Shown one piece after another: positions 8,999 through 17,417 of a stretch of DNA of 64,000 nt. This DNA is from an uncultured Phascolarctobacterium sp. (GTDB taxonomy: Bacteria > Bacillota > Negativicutes > Acidaminococcales > Acidaminococcaceae). The position numbers were made by a program, and so were the translations under genes. The notes below the pieces were generated by a model. It was not told the origin of the DNA and ran no database searches. It saw only the letters and a program-made list of their open reading frames with translations. The stretch lies in contig UQXH01000001.1 in NCBI GenBank assembly GCA_900545025.1, forward strand, positions 62,001 to 126,000. The letters run 5' to 3'. Position 1 is the stretch's first letter; every line of letters begins with the position of its first letter.

Positions 8999-9028
8999 GC
9001 GGTTCTACAGAGTTAGAACCGCTTTTTT
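8999..9028 (+). terminator. Intrinsic terminator after tRNA-Leu
   Basis: 8-bp stem GCGGTTCT/AGAACCGC with an 8-nt loop, followed by TTTTTT. Confidence 0.88.
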
Positions 9029-9330
9029 ATTTGTCTAAAAACAGGTAAAAATGACTCCATTACTCCAAACATTTTCTCTAACGTTGATTCTACCTAGCAA
9101 AGTGCGGATTAAAATTTTGAAAAATTTATGGTAAATATTCTTGTTGAGAAAAATTTGAGAATTTTATGTTTTATATTATTTAAAATAGAAATGTATAATT
9201 TTACGTAGCTATAATAAATAGAAAGAATAAATTATATACTATTATAATTTTATATTCGTAAAAATTGGTAGATATCAATAGAATTTGTACTTTAATTATC
9301 AGAAAAAGAATGAATGCTATATAATGTTAT

Positions 9331-9380
9331 GCTAATAGTAAAGATCCAACCCGCCTAGCGGGTGGATCTTTACTATTAGC
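9331..9380. repeat. 23-bp near-perfect inverted repeat
   Basis: The arms 9331-9347 and 9364-9380 pair over 17 bp, then, past a single bulged A at 9348, ACCCGC (9349-9354) pairs with GCGGGT (9358-9363) around a 3-nt CTA loop. There is no T-run on either side, so it is not a standard terminator. Confidence 0.8.
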
Positions 9381-9399
9381 TATAAACTTTCTTGAACTA

Positions 9400-9412
9400 C
9401 GCGCATAGCGCG
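9400..9412. repeat. Short GC-rich hairpin CGCGC-ATA-GCGCG
   Basis: Perfect 5-bp stem with a 3-nt ATA loop, 20 bp after the larger inverted repeat, whose tip has the same design (CCGC-CTA-GCGG). Possibly a protein-binding or REP-like element; function unknown. Confidence 0.55.
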
Positions 9413-9430
9413 ATATTTTCTTTATTCAAT

Positions 9431-9472
9431 AAAAGCAGAAGCATATACTTAATAGTATATGCTTCTGCTTTT
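9431..9472 (-). terminator. Terminator of the ATC-hydrolase/nhaC operon (possibly bidirectional)
   Basis: Perfect 18-bp stem, 9431-9448 with 9455-9472, loop TTAATA. A-run on one side and T-run on the other, lying just past the nhaC stop, so it can end minus-strand transcripts and perhaps plus-strand read-through. Confidence 0.8.
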
Positions 9473-9478
9473 ATATAT

Positions 9479-10895
9479 TTAATTGTCTTTTTGATCTTTT
9501 ATTTTAGCAATGCCGAATCCTGTGTAGCCGAAGATAATAGCAAAAATCATACTGCCGTAACATAAAATAGCCCAAGGCATATAATCAAATGTGGAAACGC
9601 CTAATGTTGAAGCCATATATGTACCGGCAACGGACCAAGGCACTATAGGAACAGCGCAGGTACCGGCATCTTCCAAAGTCCTGGATAAATTTTTGGCTGC
9701 AAGACCAAATTTTTTATATAAATCTTTAAACATTTCACCAGGAATTAAAAGTGCAAGATAAGAACTGCCGGTAACTATGCTCATGAATAAAGTTGATGCA
9801 ACCGTTGCTGTAATGAGGTTACCTACCGAAGTAATAGAATTAACGATTCGTGTTAAGATTACTTCAATGCAGCCAGCTTTACTAAAGATTCCTGCAAAAG
9901 CGAAGGCGCAGAATACTAACATCTAATACAGTACTCATCATGCCCATTAACCCGCCTCTGTTCAAAAGGGTAGTGATGGCCTTTACAGATTCAGTGTGTG
10001 CGGATGAAGCCAGCATATCTACCTTAAAACCATTTACAAATGCCATCATGGCTGTTTTTAAAGTAAAGTCTTGGAATATCATACCGAATGCGATACCTAT
10101 AAGTGAAGACAGCAGCAACATCGGGATAGTTGGCTTTTTAGTATATGCTCCGTAGAACACAAGTATGGGAGGCAATAGTAAAATCCAATGGAAAGAATAT
10201 AACTGTTCTAAATTTTTTAAAACTGCATTGACGGTTTCTGGATTTGCCATTGCTTCTACTGGTATCGAAAAACCTATGAAAGTATATGCTATTAGGCAAG
10301 TTATTGTAGCCGCACCAGTTGTATACAACATATGTCTGATGTGTTCATATAATTCACTTCCAGCAGCGATAGGTGCGAGTATGGTTGTGTCAGAGAAAGG
10401 TGAAAGTTTATCTCCGAATACAGCTCCAGAAATGACTGCACCTGCTGCTATTTCTAAAGGAACGCCTAAAGCAATCGCTATCCCCATTATAGCAACACCA
10501 GCGGTACCTGCTGAGCCAAATGAAGTACCGGTAAAAGTTGAAATTACGGCAGTTACTAAAAAAGCTGTAACAAAAAGGAACTGAGGGTCAATAATCTTGA
10601 TACCATAATAAATCATCATTGGTATTGTTCCAGAAACCATCCAACTTGCTATCATTGCACCTACACAAACCATAACGAATAAAGAGGGCAGACTGCTGTG
10701 GATTTTATCACTTATGCCGTTAATCATGTCTCTCCATTCATAACCAACTCTTTTGGCAATAATAGAGGCAACAGCTGCAGCAATCAGTAATAATGCCTGG
10801 ATAGGCAAACCGTATTTTCCGTAGCCTATGCCTAAAAGAAGTATCATTGCAAGTAAAGGAATTAATGCTTCCGTAAAAGTAGGTTTTCTAATCAT
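9479..10895 (-). pseudogene. NhaC-family antiporter, frameshifted
   Basis: Na+/H+ antiporter NhaC-type membrane protein, split into two frames. The upstream part (start ATG 10895 behind AAAGGTG) runs through GTSFGSAGTAGVAIMGIAIA and AVFGDKLSPFSDTT, both NhaC signatures, to GGLMGMMSTVL, then leaves frame. The remaining ~147 residues (CAFAFAGIFSKAG to the end, including MSIVTGSSYLALLIPGEMF) continue in another frame. Removing one base near 9923 restores a single ~470-residue protein, the normal family length. Either a true recent mutation or a base-calling error. It lies 16 bases behind the ATC hydrolase gene, in one operon. NhaC relatives also carry organic substrates, so Na+/H+ exchange is not certain. 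Confidence 0.8.
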
Positions 10896-10911
10896 TATAA
10901 ACACCTTTCTT

Positions 10912-11460
10912 TTATTTTTTTCTGGTAATTGTCATTGCGCAGCCTTTTCCTTCGCCATCAGCAATAGTTGTTGGAAAGTCGATTTCTACATTAGGAAAAG
11001 GATGGCATATAGCATAATCGCAATGTCCTAACATATCACGACAGAACATTTTTATTTCTTCTTTATTTAATCCTAATTCTGTAAGTGCTTCTACGTGCGG
11101 ACAGCAATTAAAAATTTTAACTGCTTTGTTGTCTTCCAATTCAACAATGTCTTGTTCAAATACAAGCAGTCCGCCGCGGGAAGTTTGCCCTAAAAGCGCT
11201 TCTTTAGGCCCTATGTTTTGGGCACCATATTTTTCAGCAATCTTTTGTCCTTGATACAAACCAAAATCCCAACTGCCTTCACGGATTACTTTGTTGGCAT
11301 CAACGTCAGGATAAAGTTCTTTTAGTTTTTTCCATATGAAGTAAACCTGCCTTGTTCTATCTTTATAAGCATCTTTAACAGCTTTTTTGAATTCTTCGAC
11401 ACTTGCTGGTTCGTTAATTCCGCTTGCATCAATAAATTGCTTGATTTCTTCTTTGCTCAT
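10912..11460 (-). CDS. L-2-amino-thiazoline-4-carboxylic acid hydrolase-like protein
   Basis: 182 residues resembling the ATC hydrolase family, which opens L-2-amino-thiazoline-4-carboxylate on the way to cysteine. Visible features are a helical N-terminus, the stretch GSWDFGLYQGQKIAEKYGA, and a Cys/His-rich C-terminal half: NCCPHVEALTELG, CRDMLGHCDYAICHPFPNV and GCAMTITRK. Start ATG 11460 behind AGGAGGG. It is the first gene of a two-gene operon with nhaC, so the pair may import and hydrolyse a small amino-acid-like compound. Many members of this family in gut anaerobes are uncharacterised, so the exact substrate is uncertain. Confidence 0.7.
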   Translation of the reverse strand: MSKEEIKQFIDASGINEPASVEEFKKAVKDAYKDRTRQVYFIWKKLKELYPDVDANKVIREGSWDFGLYQGQKIAEKYGAQNIGPKEALLGQTSRGGLLVFEQDIVELEDNKAVKIFNCCPHVEALTELGLNKEEIKMFCRDMLGHCDYAICHPFPNVEIDFPTTIADGEGKGCAMTITRKK

Positions 11461-11492
11461 AATAACCCTCCTAAAAATTGTATACTAATTTG

Positions 11493-11521
11493 ATTTTACA
11501 ATAACTATATGTATATTACAA
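11493..11521 (-). promoter_or_regulatory. Probable promoter of the ATC-hydrolase/nhaC operon
   Basis: On the minus strand TTGTAA (11521-11516), 17-bp spacer, TAAAAT (11498-11493). The surrounding AT-rich dyads (GTATAC-type) could be sites for the nearby LysR protein. Confidence 0.45.
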
Positions 11522-11609
11522 CTAATAGAAAATGTATACACTAAATATGTAGAATAAATTAGCTGTTTAGAAAGTAAAAATTGAATTTTTAGGAAATATT
11601 TAGACTAAA

Positions 11610-12113
11610 TTACGACAGTATCTTTTCATATGCAAGTTTATCACTTCCCTGGAAAACAACCGTTCCACAATATATATAGCCCTGTTTTTCCAATATATGC
11701 TGCATTCTTTTGTTAGGAAAGTCTGTATCAACTCGAATGCTGCCGATATTTTTAGACAGGCAAAATTCTTCGATGAGAGTAAAAACTACTGCAGTAAGTC
11801 CGTTGTTTCTGAAGGTATGACCAAAAGCCATACGATGAATTACTGCATAAACTCCTGAAGCAGTAAGCCATTTGCCTTGAATATTTTGATAAGCAGGCTC
11901 GCCATCAAAATCAATACACATGTAACAAGCAATACTTCCGTCTATTTTGAGGACATAACCTTTTTGTTTGTTAATATCGTCAAGAAGTGTTTCACGATTA
12001 GGATAATCGTCTGTCCATTGAGTGAAACCTTGTTCTTGCTGAAAGAGTTTTCCTTCTGTAATTATACGAAAACAGATCTCTAATTCATTTGCCTGAGCTA
12101 AGGTAAGTTCCAT
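11610..12113 (-). CDS. GNAT family N-acetyltransferase
   Basis: 167 residues with the GNAT fold: N-terminal strand-helix region with QEQGFTQWTDDYPNRETLLDDI, central YVLKIDGSIACYMCIDF, and the acetyl-CoA-binding region HRMAFGHTFRNNGLTAVVF followed by IRVDTDFPNKRMQHILEKQGY, typical of the C-terminal GNAT motif B. Substrate unknown. ATG 12113 has AGGAG about nine bases upstream. It is transcribed divergently from the LysR gene; a 150-base gap separates it from the ATC hydrolase operon on the same strand. Confidence 0.8.
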   Translation of the reverse strand: MELTLAQANELEICFRIITEGKLFQQEQGFTQWTDDYPNRETLLDDINKQKGYVLKIDGSIACYMCIDFDGEPAYQNIQGKWLTASGVYAVIHRMAFGHTFRNNGLTAVVFTLIEEFCLSKNIGSIRVDTDFPNKRMQHILEKQGYIYCGTVVFQGSDKLAYEKILS

Positions 12114-12164
12114 TGTAATTGTCTCCTATATATTAGTATTTTTATGTATAAAGATTATTGTCCC

Positions 12165-12193
12165 TTGCACTTATGACAATTCTTTTTTATAAT
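12165..12193 (+). promoter_or_regulatory. Promoter of the LysR-type regulator gene
   Basis: TTGCAC (12165-12170), 17-bp spacer, consensus TATAAT (12188-12193). Confidence 0.65.
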
Positions 12194-12268
12194 AACATTG
12201 AAAAAAGCTTAAAACAATTTGATGATTTTATAATTATAGTTTAATTAAATTTAAGCGTTGGAGTAACT

Positions 12269-13153
12269 ATGGACTTAAAATATCTTAATACTTTTCGTAC
12301 AATAATAGAAAATGGAAGCTTTGCTAAAGCTGCTGCACAACTAAATTACACACAGTCTGCTATTACATTTCAAATAATGCAACTTGAAAAAGAGCTTGGT
12401 GTACAGCTGTTTGAAAAAGCTGGCAGAAAAATGATTCCTACGCAGGCAGGGAGACAACTGATACCATATGTAAATGATGTGTTTGCATCAGTTGATAAGT
12501 TATATTCTTTTACTGAAATTGTTTCTGAATGTCAGGGTGATTTATATATTGGTGCAGGGGAAACGCTGCTGTGTTATAAATTACCTGCAGTGTTGAAAGA
12601 GTTTCATCGACAGGCGCCTAAAGCAAAGCTGCATCTGCGCTCCATGAACTGTTATGATATCCGGGATGAACTGCTTGATGGAAATCTCGATATTGGTGTT
12701 TTTTATGAAGATGTAGGTGGTTTTGGCTCTAATCTGACTGTTTATCCCTGTGGAGAGTATCCTTTGGCATTGGTTGCTTCTCCAGATATGGGCAAAGTGT
12801 ATTGTGATTTTGTAACAGGGGACAAAAAATTGCCAGTTTCTTTTATAATCAATGAAACTAATTGTATTTTCCGGCAGATATTTGAAGATTACTTGAAAGA
12901 AAAGTCGCTGATATTGGATCATACAATAGAGCTTTGGAGCATACCGACAATTAAGAATTTAGTCAAAAGTGATGTAGGCATTTCGTTCCTACCGCGTTTT
13001 GCTGTTGCCAGGGAATTAGCAGCAGGAGAGTTAGTAGAATTACCAACTGCTGTTTCTCATCCTTATATTAGGGCTGTATGTGCACATCATAAAAATAAGT
13101 GGATAAGCCCTTTAGTACAACTGTTTATTGATTTATGCAAGGGTATTGAATAA
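12269..13153 (+). CDS. LysR family transcriptional regulator
   Basis: 294 residues, the standard LysR length. N-terminal winged helix-turn-helix (residues ~1-60) with NGSFAKAAAQLNYTQSAITF and LEKELGVQLFEKAGRKM; C-terminal effector-binding domain with paired alpha/beta subdomains (ISFLPRFAVARELAAGEL near the end). LysR proteins usually control divergent neighbours, so the GNAT gene and possibly the ATC-hydrolase/nhaC operon are the first candidates. Effector unknown. Confidence 0.9.
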   Translation: MDLKYLNTFRTIIENGSFAKAAAQLNYTQSAITFQIMQLEKELGVQLFEKAGRKMIPTQAGRQLIPYVNDVFASVDKLYSFTEIVSECQGDLYIGAGETLLCYKLPAVLKEFHRQAPKAKLHLRSMNCYDIRDELLDGNLDIGVFYEDVGGFGSNLTVYPCGEYPLALVASPDMGKVYCDFVTGDKKLPVSFIINETNCIFRQIFEDYLKEKSLILDHTIELWSIPTIKNLVKSDVGISFLPRFAVARELAAGELVELPTAVSHPYIRAVCAHHKNKWISPLVQLFIDLCKGIE

Positions 13154-13240
13154 AATATGCTTTAAATGTCGAAAAGTTTACTTATGTGGGAAATAAAAAG
13201 CTGAAAGATCATTTAGCTATTTATACTAAAGGTAGAATAT

Positions 13241-14857
13241 ATGAAGAAATTTTTTAGTAAATTGATATTGCCGTTAGCTATTGTTGCCAGTGTTATGTTT
13301 TGGCCATTGCTGGTTTTAGCGGCTGAGAAGGATATAATTATTTTACATACTAATGATATTCACTGTGGTATTGAAGATAATATCGGGATGGCAGCAGTGG
13401 CTGAATATAAAAACGAATTAAGCAAAAATAATTATGTTCTTTTAGTAGATGCCGGAGATGCGGTTCAGGGAGCGCCGCTGGGAAAATTGTCAGAAGGGGC
13501 AGCAATAATCAAGGTGATGAATGCAGCAGGGTATGATTTTACTGTTCCCGGTAACCATGAGTTTGATTATGGGATGGACAGGTTTTTTCAATTATCCAAA
13601 CAGTTAAAAGGCGGATATTACAGTGCCAATCTGCTGGATATGCGTACAGGTAAACTTGTTTTGCCGCCTTATAAAATATTTGATGTTGCAGGCGTTAAGA
13701 TAGCTTTTATTGGTGTTACTACTCCAGAAACACTTGTTTCATCTACGCCGGCGTATTTTCAGGATAATAACGGGAATTTTATTTACGGATTTTATGAAAG
13801 TGATGATGGCGGCAGATTGTACAGACAACTGCAAAAGTATATTGACGAGGCAAAAGCGCAGGGGGCAGAATATGTATTTTTAGTAGGACATCTCGGACTT
13901 AATGGGACATCACCTTATTACAGTAGTGCTGCGATAATACGTAACACGAGTGGCTTAAGTGCTGTGTTTGATGGGCATTCACATGAGCAGGTAGCTGGCT
14001 TGCATGTTAAGGACAAAGAAGAAAAAGAAGTTTTATTAGGACAAACAGGCACAAGATTACAGACAATAGGAAAGCTGACGCTGAAAACTGACGGCAGTAT
14101 GGATTATAAGCTGGTCAAAGGTTTGCATAAAAAAGATAGTAAGATTAGTAAATTGGTTGCTGAAGAAAATGCTACATATGAATCTTTGTTACAGGAACCT
14201 GTTGGTAAGGCAATAGTACCGTTATATGTCAATGATCCGGTAACAGGTATCCGCATGGTACGCTGCAGAGAGTGCAGTATGGGCAATTTTGTTGCTGATG
14301 CTTATCGAGCTGTCTTAAATACGGATGTTGCTATTGTTAATGGCGGCGGAATCAGGGCTGATTTTAAAACAGGCATGTTTAATTATAATGATGTTTTACA
14401 AGCACTGCCCTTCGGTAATATATGCATGGCAATAGAGATAACAGGCCAGCAGCTTTTAGATGCTTTGGAGATGGGGGCTGCTGATTATCCTCAGGAGAGT
14501 GGTGCTTTTATGCAGGTTTCAGGTCTTTCGTATATGATTGACAGCAGTGTAGCTTCCTCGGTGTTGAAAGATGAGAAAGGTAATTTTAAAGGAGTTGGCG
14601 GGCAGTATCGGGTAAAAAATGTTAGTGTAGGAAATAGACCGCTGGAAATTAACAGAAAATATACCGTAGCCGGAAGTTCTTACATACTGAAAGATGGTGG
14701 TAACGGTATGACGATGTTTAAAGGAGCAAGAGTACTTCAGGCTGCTGCCGGCAATGAAACAGATGTTTTTATTGAATATGTTCAAAACCATTTAAACGCA
14801 ATTATCGGTGTGGCATATGCAGAGCCTTACGGAAATGGCAGAATAACACTGAAGTGA
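13241..14857 (+). CDS. Secreted bifunctional metallophosphatase/5'-nucleotidase
   Basis: Exported nucleotidase that removes phosphate from nucleotides outside the cytoplasm. 538 residues: a signal peptide (residues 1-~27, ending VLAAEK), a calcineurin-like metallophosphatase domain with metal ligands in HTNDIH, DAGDAVQG, PGNHEFDYG, VGHLG and FDGHSHEQ, then the 5'-nucleotidase C-terminal domain with NGGGIRADF and the substrate-stacking region near GGNGMTMF. No LPxTG anchor or C-terminal membrane segment is seen, which suits release to the periplasm. It stands alone, followed by the RNase P RNA. Confidence 0.9.
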   Translation: MKKFFSKLILPLAIVASVMFWPLLVLAAEKDIIILHTNDIHCGIEDNIGMAAVAEYKNELSKNNYVLLVDAGDAVQGAPLGKLSEGAAIIKVMNAAGYDFTVPGNHEFDYGMDRFFQLSKQLKGGYYSANLLDMRTGKLVLPPYKIFDVAGVKIAFIGVTTPETLVSSTPAYFQDNNGNFIYGFYESDDGGRLYRQLQKYIDEAKAQGAEYVFLVGHLGLNGTSPYYSSAAIIRNTSGLSAVFDGHSHEQVAGLHVKDKEEKEVLLGQTGTRLQTIGKLTLKTDGSMDYKLVKGLHKKDSKISKLVAEENATYESLLQEPVGKAIVPLYVNDPVTGIRMVRCRECSMGNFVADAYRAVLNTDVAIVNGGGIRADFKTGMFNYNDVLQALPFGNICMAIEITGQQLLDALEMGAADYPQESGAFMQVSGLSYMIDSSVASSVLKDEKGNFKGVGGQYRVKNVSVGNRPLEINRKYTVAGSSYILKDGGNGMTMFKGARVLQAAAGNETDVFIEYVQNHLNAIIGVAYAEPYGNGRITLK

Positions 14858-14877
14858 TACGGTAACTATCGGCTTAT

Positions 14878-14906
14878 TTGACTTATATTTTTATATATGT
14901 TAAACT
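14878..14906 (+). promoter_or_regulatory. Promoter of RNase P RNA
   Basis: TTGACT (14878-14883), 17-bp spacer, TAAACT (14901-14906); predicted start of transcription falls at the RNA's 5' end near 14913. Confidence 0.65.
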
Positions 14907-14912
14907 AAATCA

Positions 14913-15265
14913 CGTGAGTGTGAAAGATAATCGCGGCTGGCGTAGGCCAGATGAGGAAAGTCCGAGCTCCATAGGGCAGGATGCCGGATAACGTCCGGCG
15001 AGGGTGACCTCAGGGAGAGTGCCACAGAAATGTGTACCGCCTGCTTTTGCAGGTAAGGGTGGAACGGTGCGGTAAGAGCGCACCAGCAGTTGGGTAACCA
15101 GCTGGCTAGGTAAACCCCATCCGGAGCAAGACCGAATAGGGAAGGGATGAAGCGGCCCGCTGATCCTTCCGGGTTGTGTCGCTTGAGCCTGTAAGTAATT
15201 ACAGGCCTAGATAAATGATTATCACCGCTTGGCGGAACAGAACTCGGCTTAATGAGCACTCATAC
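14913..15265 (+). ncRNA. rnpB: RNase P RNA, bacterial type A
   Basis: Catalytic RNA that trims tRNA 5' leaders. Conserved blocks are unmistakable: GATGAGGAAAGTCCGAGCTC near the 5' end, GAGGGTGACCTCAGGGAGAGTGCC-type P7-P10 region (14999-15024), GGTAAACCCCATCCGGAGCAAG (in two parts around 15111-15130) and the 3' end GCGGAACAGAACTCGGCTTA. The 5' GTGAGTG and 3' CACTCAT form helix P1. About 350 nt, normal for type A. Ends are estimated from P1. Confidence 0.93.
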
Positions 15266-15273
15266 ATGCAATC

Positions 15274-15302
15274 AAAGACACGTGGTTTCACGTGTCTTTT
15301 TC
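15274..15302 (+). terminator. Intrinsic terminator of rnpB
   Basis: Perfect 11-bp stem AAAGACACGTG/CACGTGTCTTT with a GTTT loop and a T-run. Confidence 0.9.
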
Positions 15303-15411
15303 GTGTTGTTTTTAGCAGGCGCCTTTATGGTTAAGATTGGTTTAATATTTGCAAACTATAATAAGTGTTAACTTTTAATCTTAATCTATTTATTGAATAT
15401 GGTGGAACTTG

Positions 15412-16338
15412 ATGAAAAAAATTTCTATTGTCGTTCCTGTATATAACGAGCAGGACAATTTACGTGAATTTTATAAACGCCTCACAGCTATTATGTGTTT
15501 AGAAGATTATGAATATAATCTTATCTTTGTTGACGATGGCTCTCAAGATAGCAGTGCTTTAATTTTAAAGCAGTTAGTTGAGCAAGATGAGCACGTAGAG
15601 GCCTATCTGCTTTCGCGCAATTACGGGCATCAGATGGCATTAACCTGTGGTTTGGATAATGCGGATGGTAATGCTGTTATTACTATGGATGGCGATTTAC
15701 AGCATCCGCCGGAACTTCTGCCGAAGTTAATACGTTTGTGGGAAGAAGGCAGTGAAATTGTCATGACCAAGCGTTTGGCAACAGAAGATGCTGGTTTTCT
15801 TAAAAATTTAACTTCTTCGTTGTATTATAAGCTGATTAATACCCTGTCTAAGGTCGAAATCACTCCCGGCGGCTCTGATTTTCGGCTGATGGATAAAAAA
15901 GCGGTAGAGGCTTTCAGATTATATCGTGAGCGGGCACGTTTTATCCGTGGTATGGTAAGTACTCTTGGCTTTAATGTATCTGTAGTAGAGTTTATTGCGC
16001 CGCCTCGTTTTGCCGGACACTCTAAATTCAACCTGCATAAAATGCTGCATTTTGCGTTGGATGGCATTACTGCTTTTTCTAACCTGCCTTTACGTTGGGC
16101 GTTTTATCTGGGTCTTTTCTTTGGCTTATGCAGTATGCTGCTGTTAGGACATGTTTTTTATGTTAAATTTATCAGTGATGATGCAGTTCCGGGTTGGGCT
16201 ACAACTACAGTAAGCATACTTTTCCTTGGTGGTATCCAATTAGTGGGAATTGGGATTTTAGGTGAATATATAGGTCGTATATTTGAAGAAATTAAGCATA
16301 GACCACTTTATTTAGTATCAAAACACCTGAAAAAATGA
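15412..16338 (+). CDS. Family 2 glycosyltransferase, GtrB/DPM1-like, membrane-anchored
   Basis: Probably moves a sugar from a nucleotide donor to a lipid (undecaprenyl phosphate) carrier at the inner membrane. 308 residues. The GT-A domain has VVPVYNEQDNL, the FVDDGSQDSS metal/donor region, SRNYGHQMALTCGLDNADG, TMDGDLQHPPELLP and the FIRGMVSTLGF segment. Two C-terminal transmembrane helices follow (WAFYLGLFFGLCSMLLLGHVF-type near 225-245 and SILFLGGIQLVGIGILGEY). This architecture matches GtrB/ArnC-like enzymes. ATG 15412 is chosen over TTG 15409 because of the GGTGG spacing. No flippase gene is adjacent. Confidence 0.87.
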   Translation: MKKISIVVPVYNEQDNLREFYKRLTAIMCLEDYEYNLIFVDDGSQDSSALILKQLVEQDEHVEAYLLSRNYGHQMALTCGLDNADGNAVITMDGDLQHPPELLPKLIRLWEEGSEIVMTKRLATEDAGFLKNLTSSLYYKLINTLSKVEITPGGSDFRLMDKKAVEAFRLYRERARFIRGMVSTLGFNVSVVEFIAPPRFAGHSKFNLHKMLHFALDGITAFSNLPLRWAFYLGLFFGLCSMLLLGHVFYVKFISDDAVPGWATTTVSILFLGGIQLVGIGILGEYIGRIFEEIKHRPLYLVSKHLKK

Positions 16339-16396
16339 TTTTTATTTTACAGAAAGCCTTTTTTATGCTAAAATGTATGTGTATTAGGCGGAAAGG

Positions 16397-17077
16397 ATGT
16401 GGATGCCTTTGGGAAAAAAGAAACTGTTTATAACTTTAACTTTTACCCTTTTGTTTTCCTTAACAAATGCTATTGCCGCATTTGCGTCTTTTGAACGTGG
16501 AGATGACGGTCAGGATGTAATGGCTATTCAAAAGCGTTTGGTGGAATTAAGTTACACTATTACTAATATAGATGGTGATTTTGGCCCTGAGACCGAGAAT
16601 GCTGTTAAAAAATTTCAGGCTGACAGAGGTTTGGAAGTCGATGGTGTAATTGGTCCTGATACATACAGAGCGTTAATGAACAAAGATATTCCGCCTAACC
16701 GTGGCAGAAGTTCTATTGTACGCCGCGTATTGAGCGCAGCTTATAGCGTCATTGGCACTCCATATGTATTTGGAGGTACGTCTCCTTATGGATTTGATTG
16801 TTCCGGATTTACCCAGTATGCTTTTGCGCAGGCTGGCATTTCTATTCCTAGGACAGCGGACAGCCAGCTGTATTATGGACGTCAGGTATCCATGAACAAT
16901 TTGCGTGTAGGTGATTTAATTTTCTTTACCACTTATGAGCCTGGCGCATCCCATTGCGGTATTTATGTAGGTAATGGCAATTTTATTCATGCTGGTACAA
17001 GCACAGGTGTAACTGTAGCTTCTGCTTTTACCGGTTACTGGGGAGCTCGTTATTACGGAGCTTGCAGAATTTTATAA
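16397..17077 (+). CDS. Secreted peptidoglycan-binding, NlpC/P60 endopeptidase
   Basis: Cell-wall hydrolase that cuts peptide stems. 226 residues: signal peptide (~1-30), peptidoglycan-binding PGB_1 domain (~32-92) with RGDDGQDVMAIQKRL and DGDFGPETENAVKKFQ, then an NlpC/P60 domain (~107-226). Catalytic Cys lies in FDCSGFTQYAF, catalytic His in GASHCGIYVGNGNFIHAG, which also supplies the third polar residue region. ATG 16397 and ATG 16403 are both possible. A terminator follows directly, so it is monocistronic. Confidence 0.9.
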   Translation: MWMPLGKKKLFITLTFTLLFSLTNAIAAFASFERGDDGQDVMAIQKRLVELSYTITNIDGDFGPETENAVKKFQADRGLEVDGVIGPDTYRALMNKDIPPNRGRSSIVRRVLSAAYSVIGTPYVFGGTSPYGFDCSGFTQYAFAQAGISIPRTADSQLYYGRQVSMNNLRVGDLIFFTTYEPGASHCGIYVGNGNFIHAGTSTGVTVASAFTGYWGARYYGACRIL

Positions 17078-17083
17078 TTTTCT

Positions 17084-17113
17084 AAACAGACAGGCATATC
17101 GCCTGTCTGTTTT
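17084..17113 (+). terminator. Intrinsic terminator after the NlpC/P60 gene
   Basis: Perfect 12-bp stem AAACAGACAGGC/GCCTGTCTGTTT with loop ATATC and trailing T. Confidence 0.88.
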
Positions 17114-17160
17114 CGTTTAGATAGAAAATTTAAATAAGCAGTTAAAATTTTTCTGTGATA

Positions 17161-17189
17161 TTGGTTTTTTGACTTGTATGTGATATAAT
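17161..17189 (+). promoter_or_regulatory. Probable promoter of the cobalamin operon
   Basis: TTGGTT (17161-17166), 17-bp spacer, consensus TATAAT (17184-17189), just ahead of the riboswitch. A TTGACT at 17169 is too close to the -10 to be its -35. Confidence 0.55.
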
Positions 17190-17202
17190 ATCAAAGTAAT
17201 TC

Positions 17203-17305
17203 CTTATATGAGTGCTTTTCAGCTTAAATGGTTAGAAGATTTTCAATCGCTACGGTCCCGCCGCTGTGCAAGTATATGCTTAAGTCAGCAGCCAACTCAT
17301 ATAGA
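17203..17305 (+). promoter_or_regulatory. Cobalamin riboswitch aptamer
   Basis: The conserved core CGGTCCCGCCGCTGTG (near 17255-17270) and the B12-box-like AAGTCAGCAGCC are present in the right order. A 9-bp closing helix joins TATATGAGT (17205-17213) to ACTCATATA (17295-17303). It leads a cobalamin biosynthesis operon, so it should repress that operon when the coenzyme is abundant. It is a compact version: the insert between the CCGCTGTG block and the B12 box is short. Confidence 0.88.
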
Positions 17306-17380
17306 TAGCTATAATCCACGAGCGATGGAGGCAGCAATGATAAGCCATGACTAAGGTCTGTGGTAAATTGATTGTGTCTT
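17306..17380 (+). promoter_or_regulatory. Riboswitch expression-platform segment of unclear structure
   Basis: 75 nt between aptamer and terminator. TCCAC near 17315 can pair with GTGG near 17361, and GGC/GCC blocks lie inside, so an alternative fold or antiterminator is likely. No reading frame with a ribosome site is seen. Confidence 0.4.
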
Positions 17381-17417
17381 AAAGACTTCTGTCGTTCTGG
17401 CAGGAGTCTTTCTTGTT
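17381..17417 (+). terminator. Riboswitch-controlled terminator ahead of cbiD
   Basis: 13-bp stem with two G-T pairs: AAAGACT (17381-17387) with AGTCTTT (17405-17411), extended inward by TCTGTC/GGCAGG around loop GTTCT, followed by a T-rich tail. Its place between aptamer and cbiD suits transcriptional attenuation. Confidence 0.78.

Larger units (their letters stand above)
9029..9478. other. Gene-free AT-rich interval with inverted repeats
   Basis: No reading frame here has a start, ribosome site and length that would support a gene. The first 300 bases are very AT-rich and featureless by eye. The last 150 hold three inverted repeats, listed separately. It separates convergent units: tRNA-Leu on the plus strand and the nhaC operon on the minus strand. 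Confidence 0.6.

Noticed and set aside
9063..9330. Possible remnant of an integrated element after tRNA-Leu
   Set aside because: No repeat of the tRNA-Leu 3' end and no integrase-like fragment could be found here by eye.
9940..10584. Plus-strand open frames inside nhaC
   Set aside because: They are antisense to strongly conserved NhaC sequence and hydrophobic by complementarity only.
14900..15259. A 119-residue minus-strand open frame across the RNase P RNA
   Set aside because: It lies wholly antisense to rnpB, a well-known source of spurious open frames, and has no family resemblance or ribosome site.
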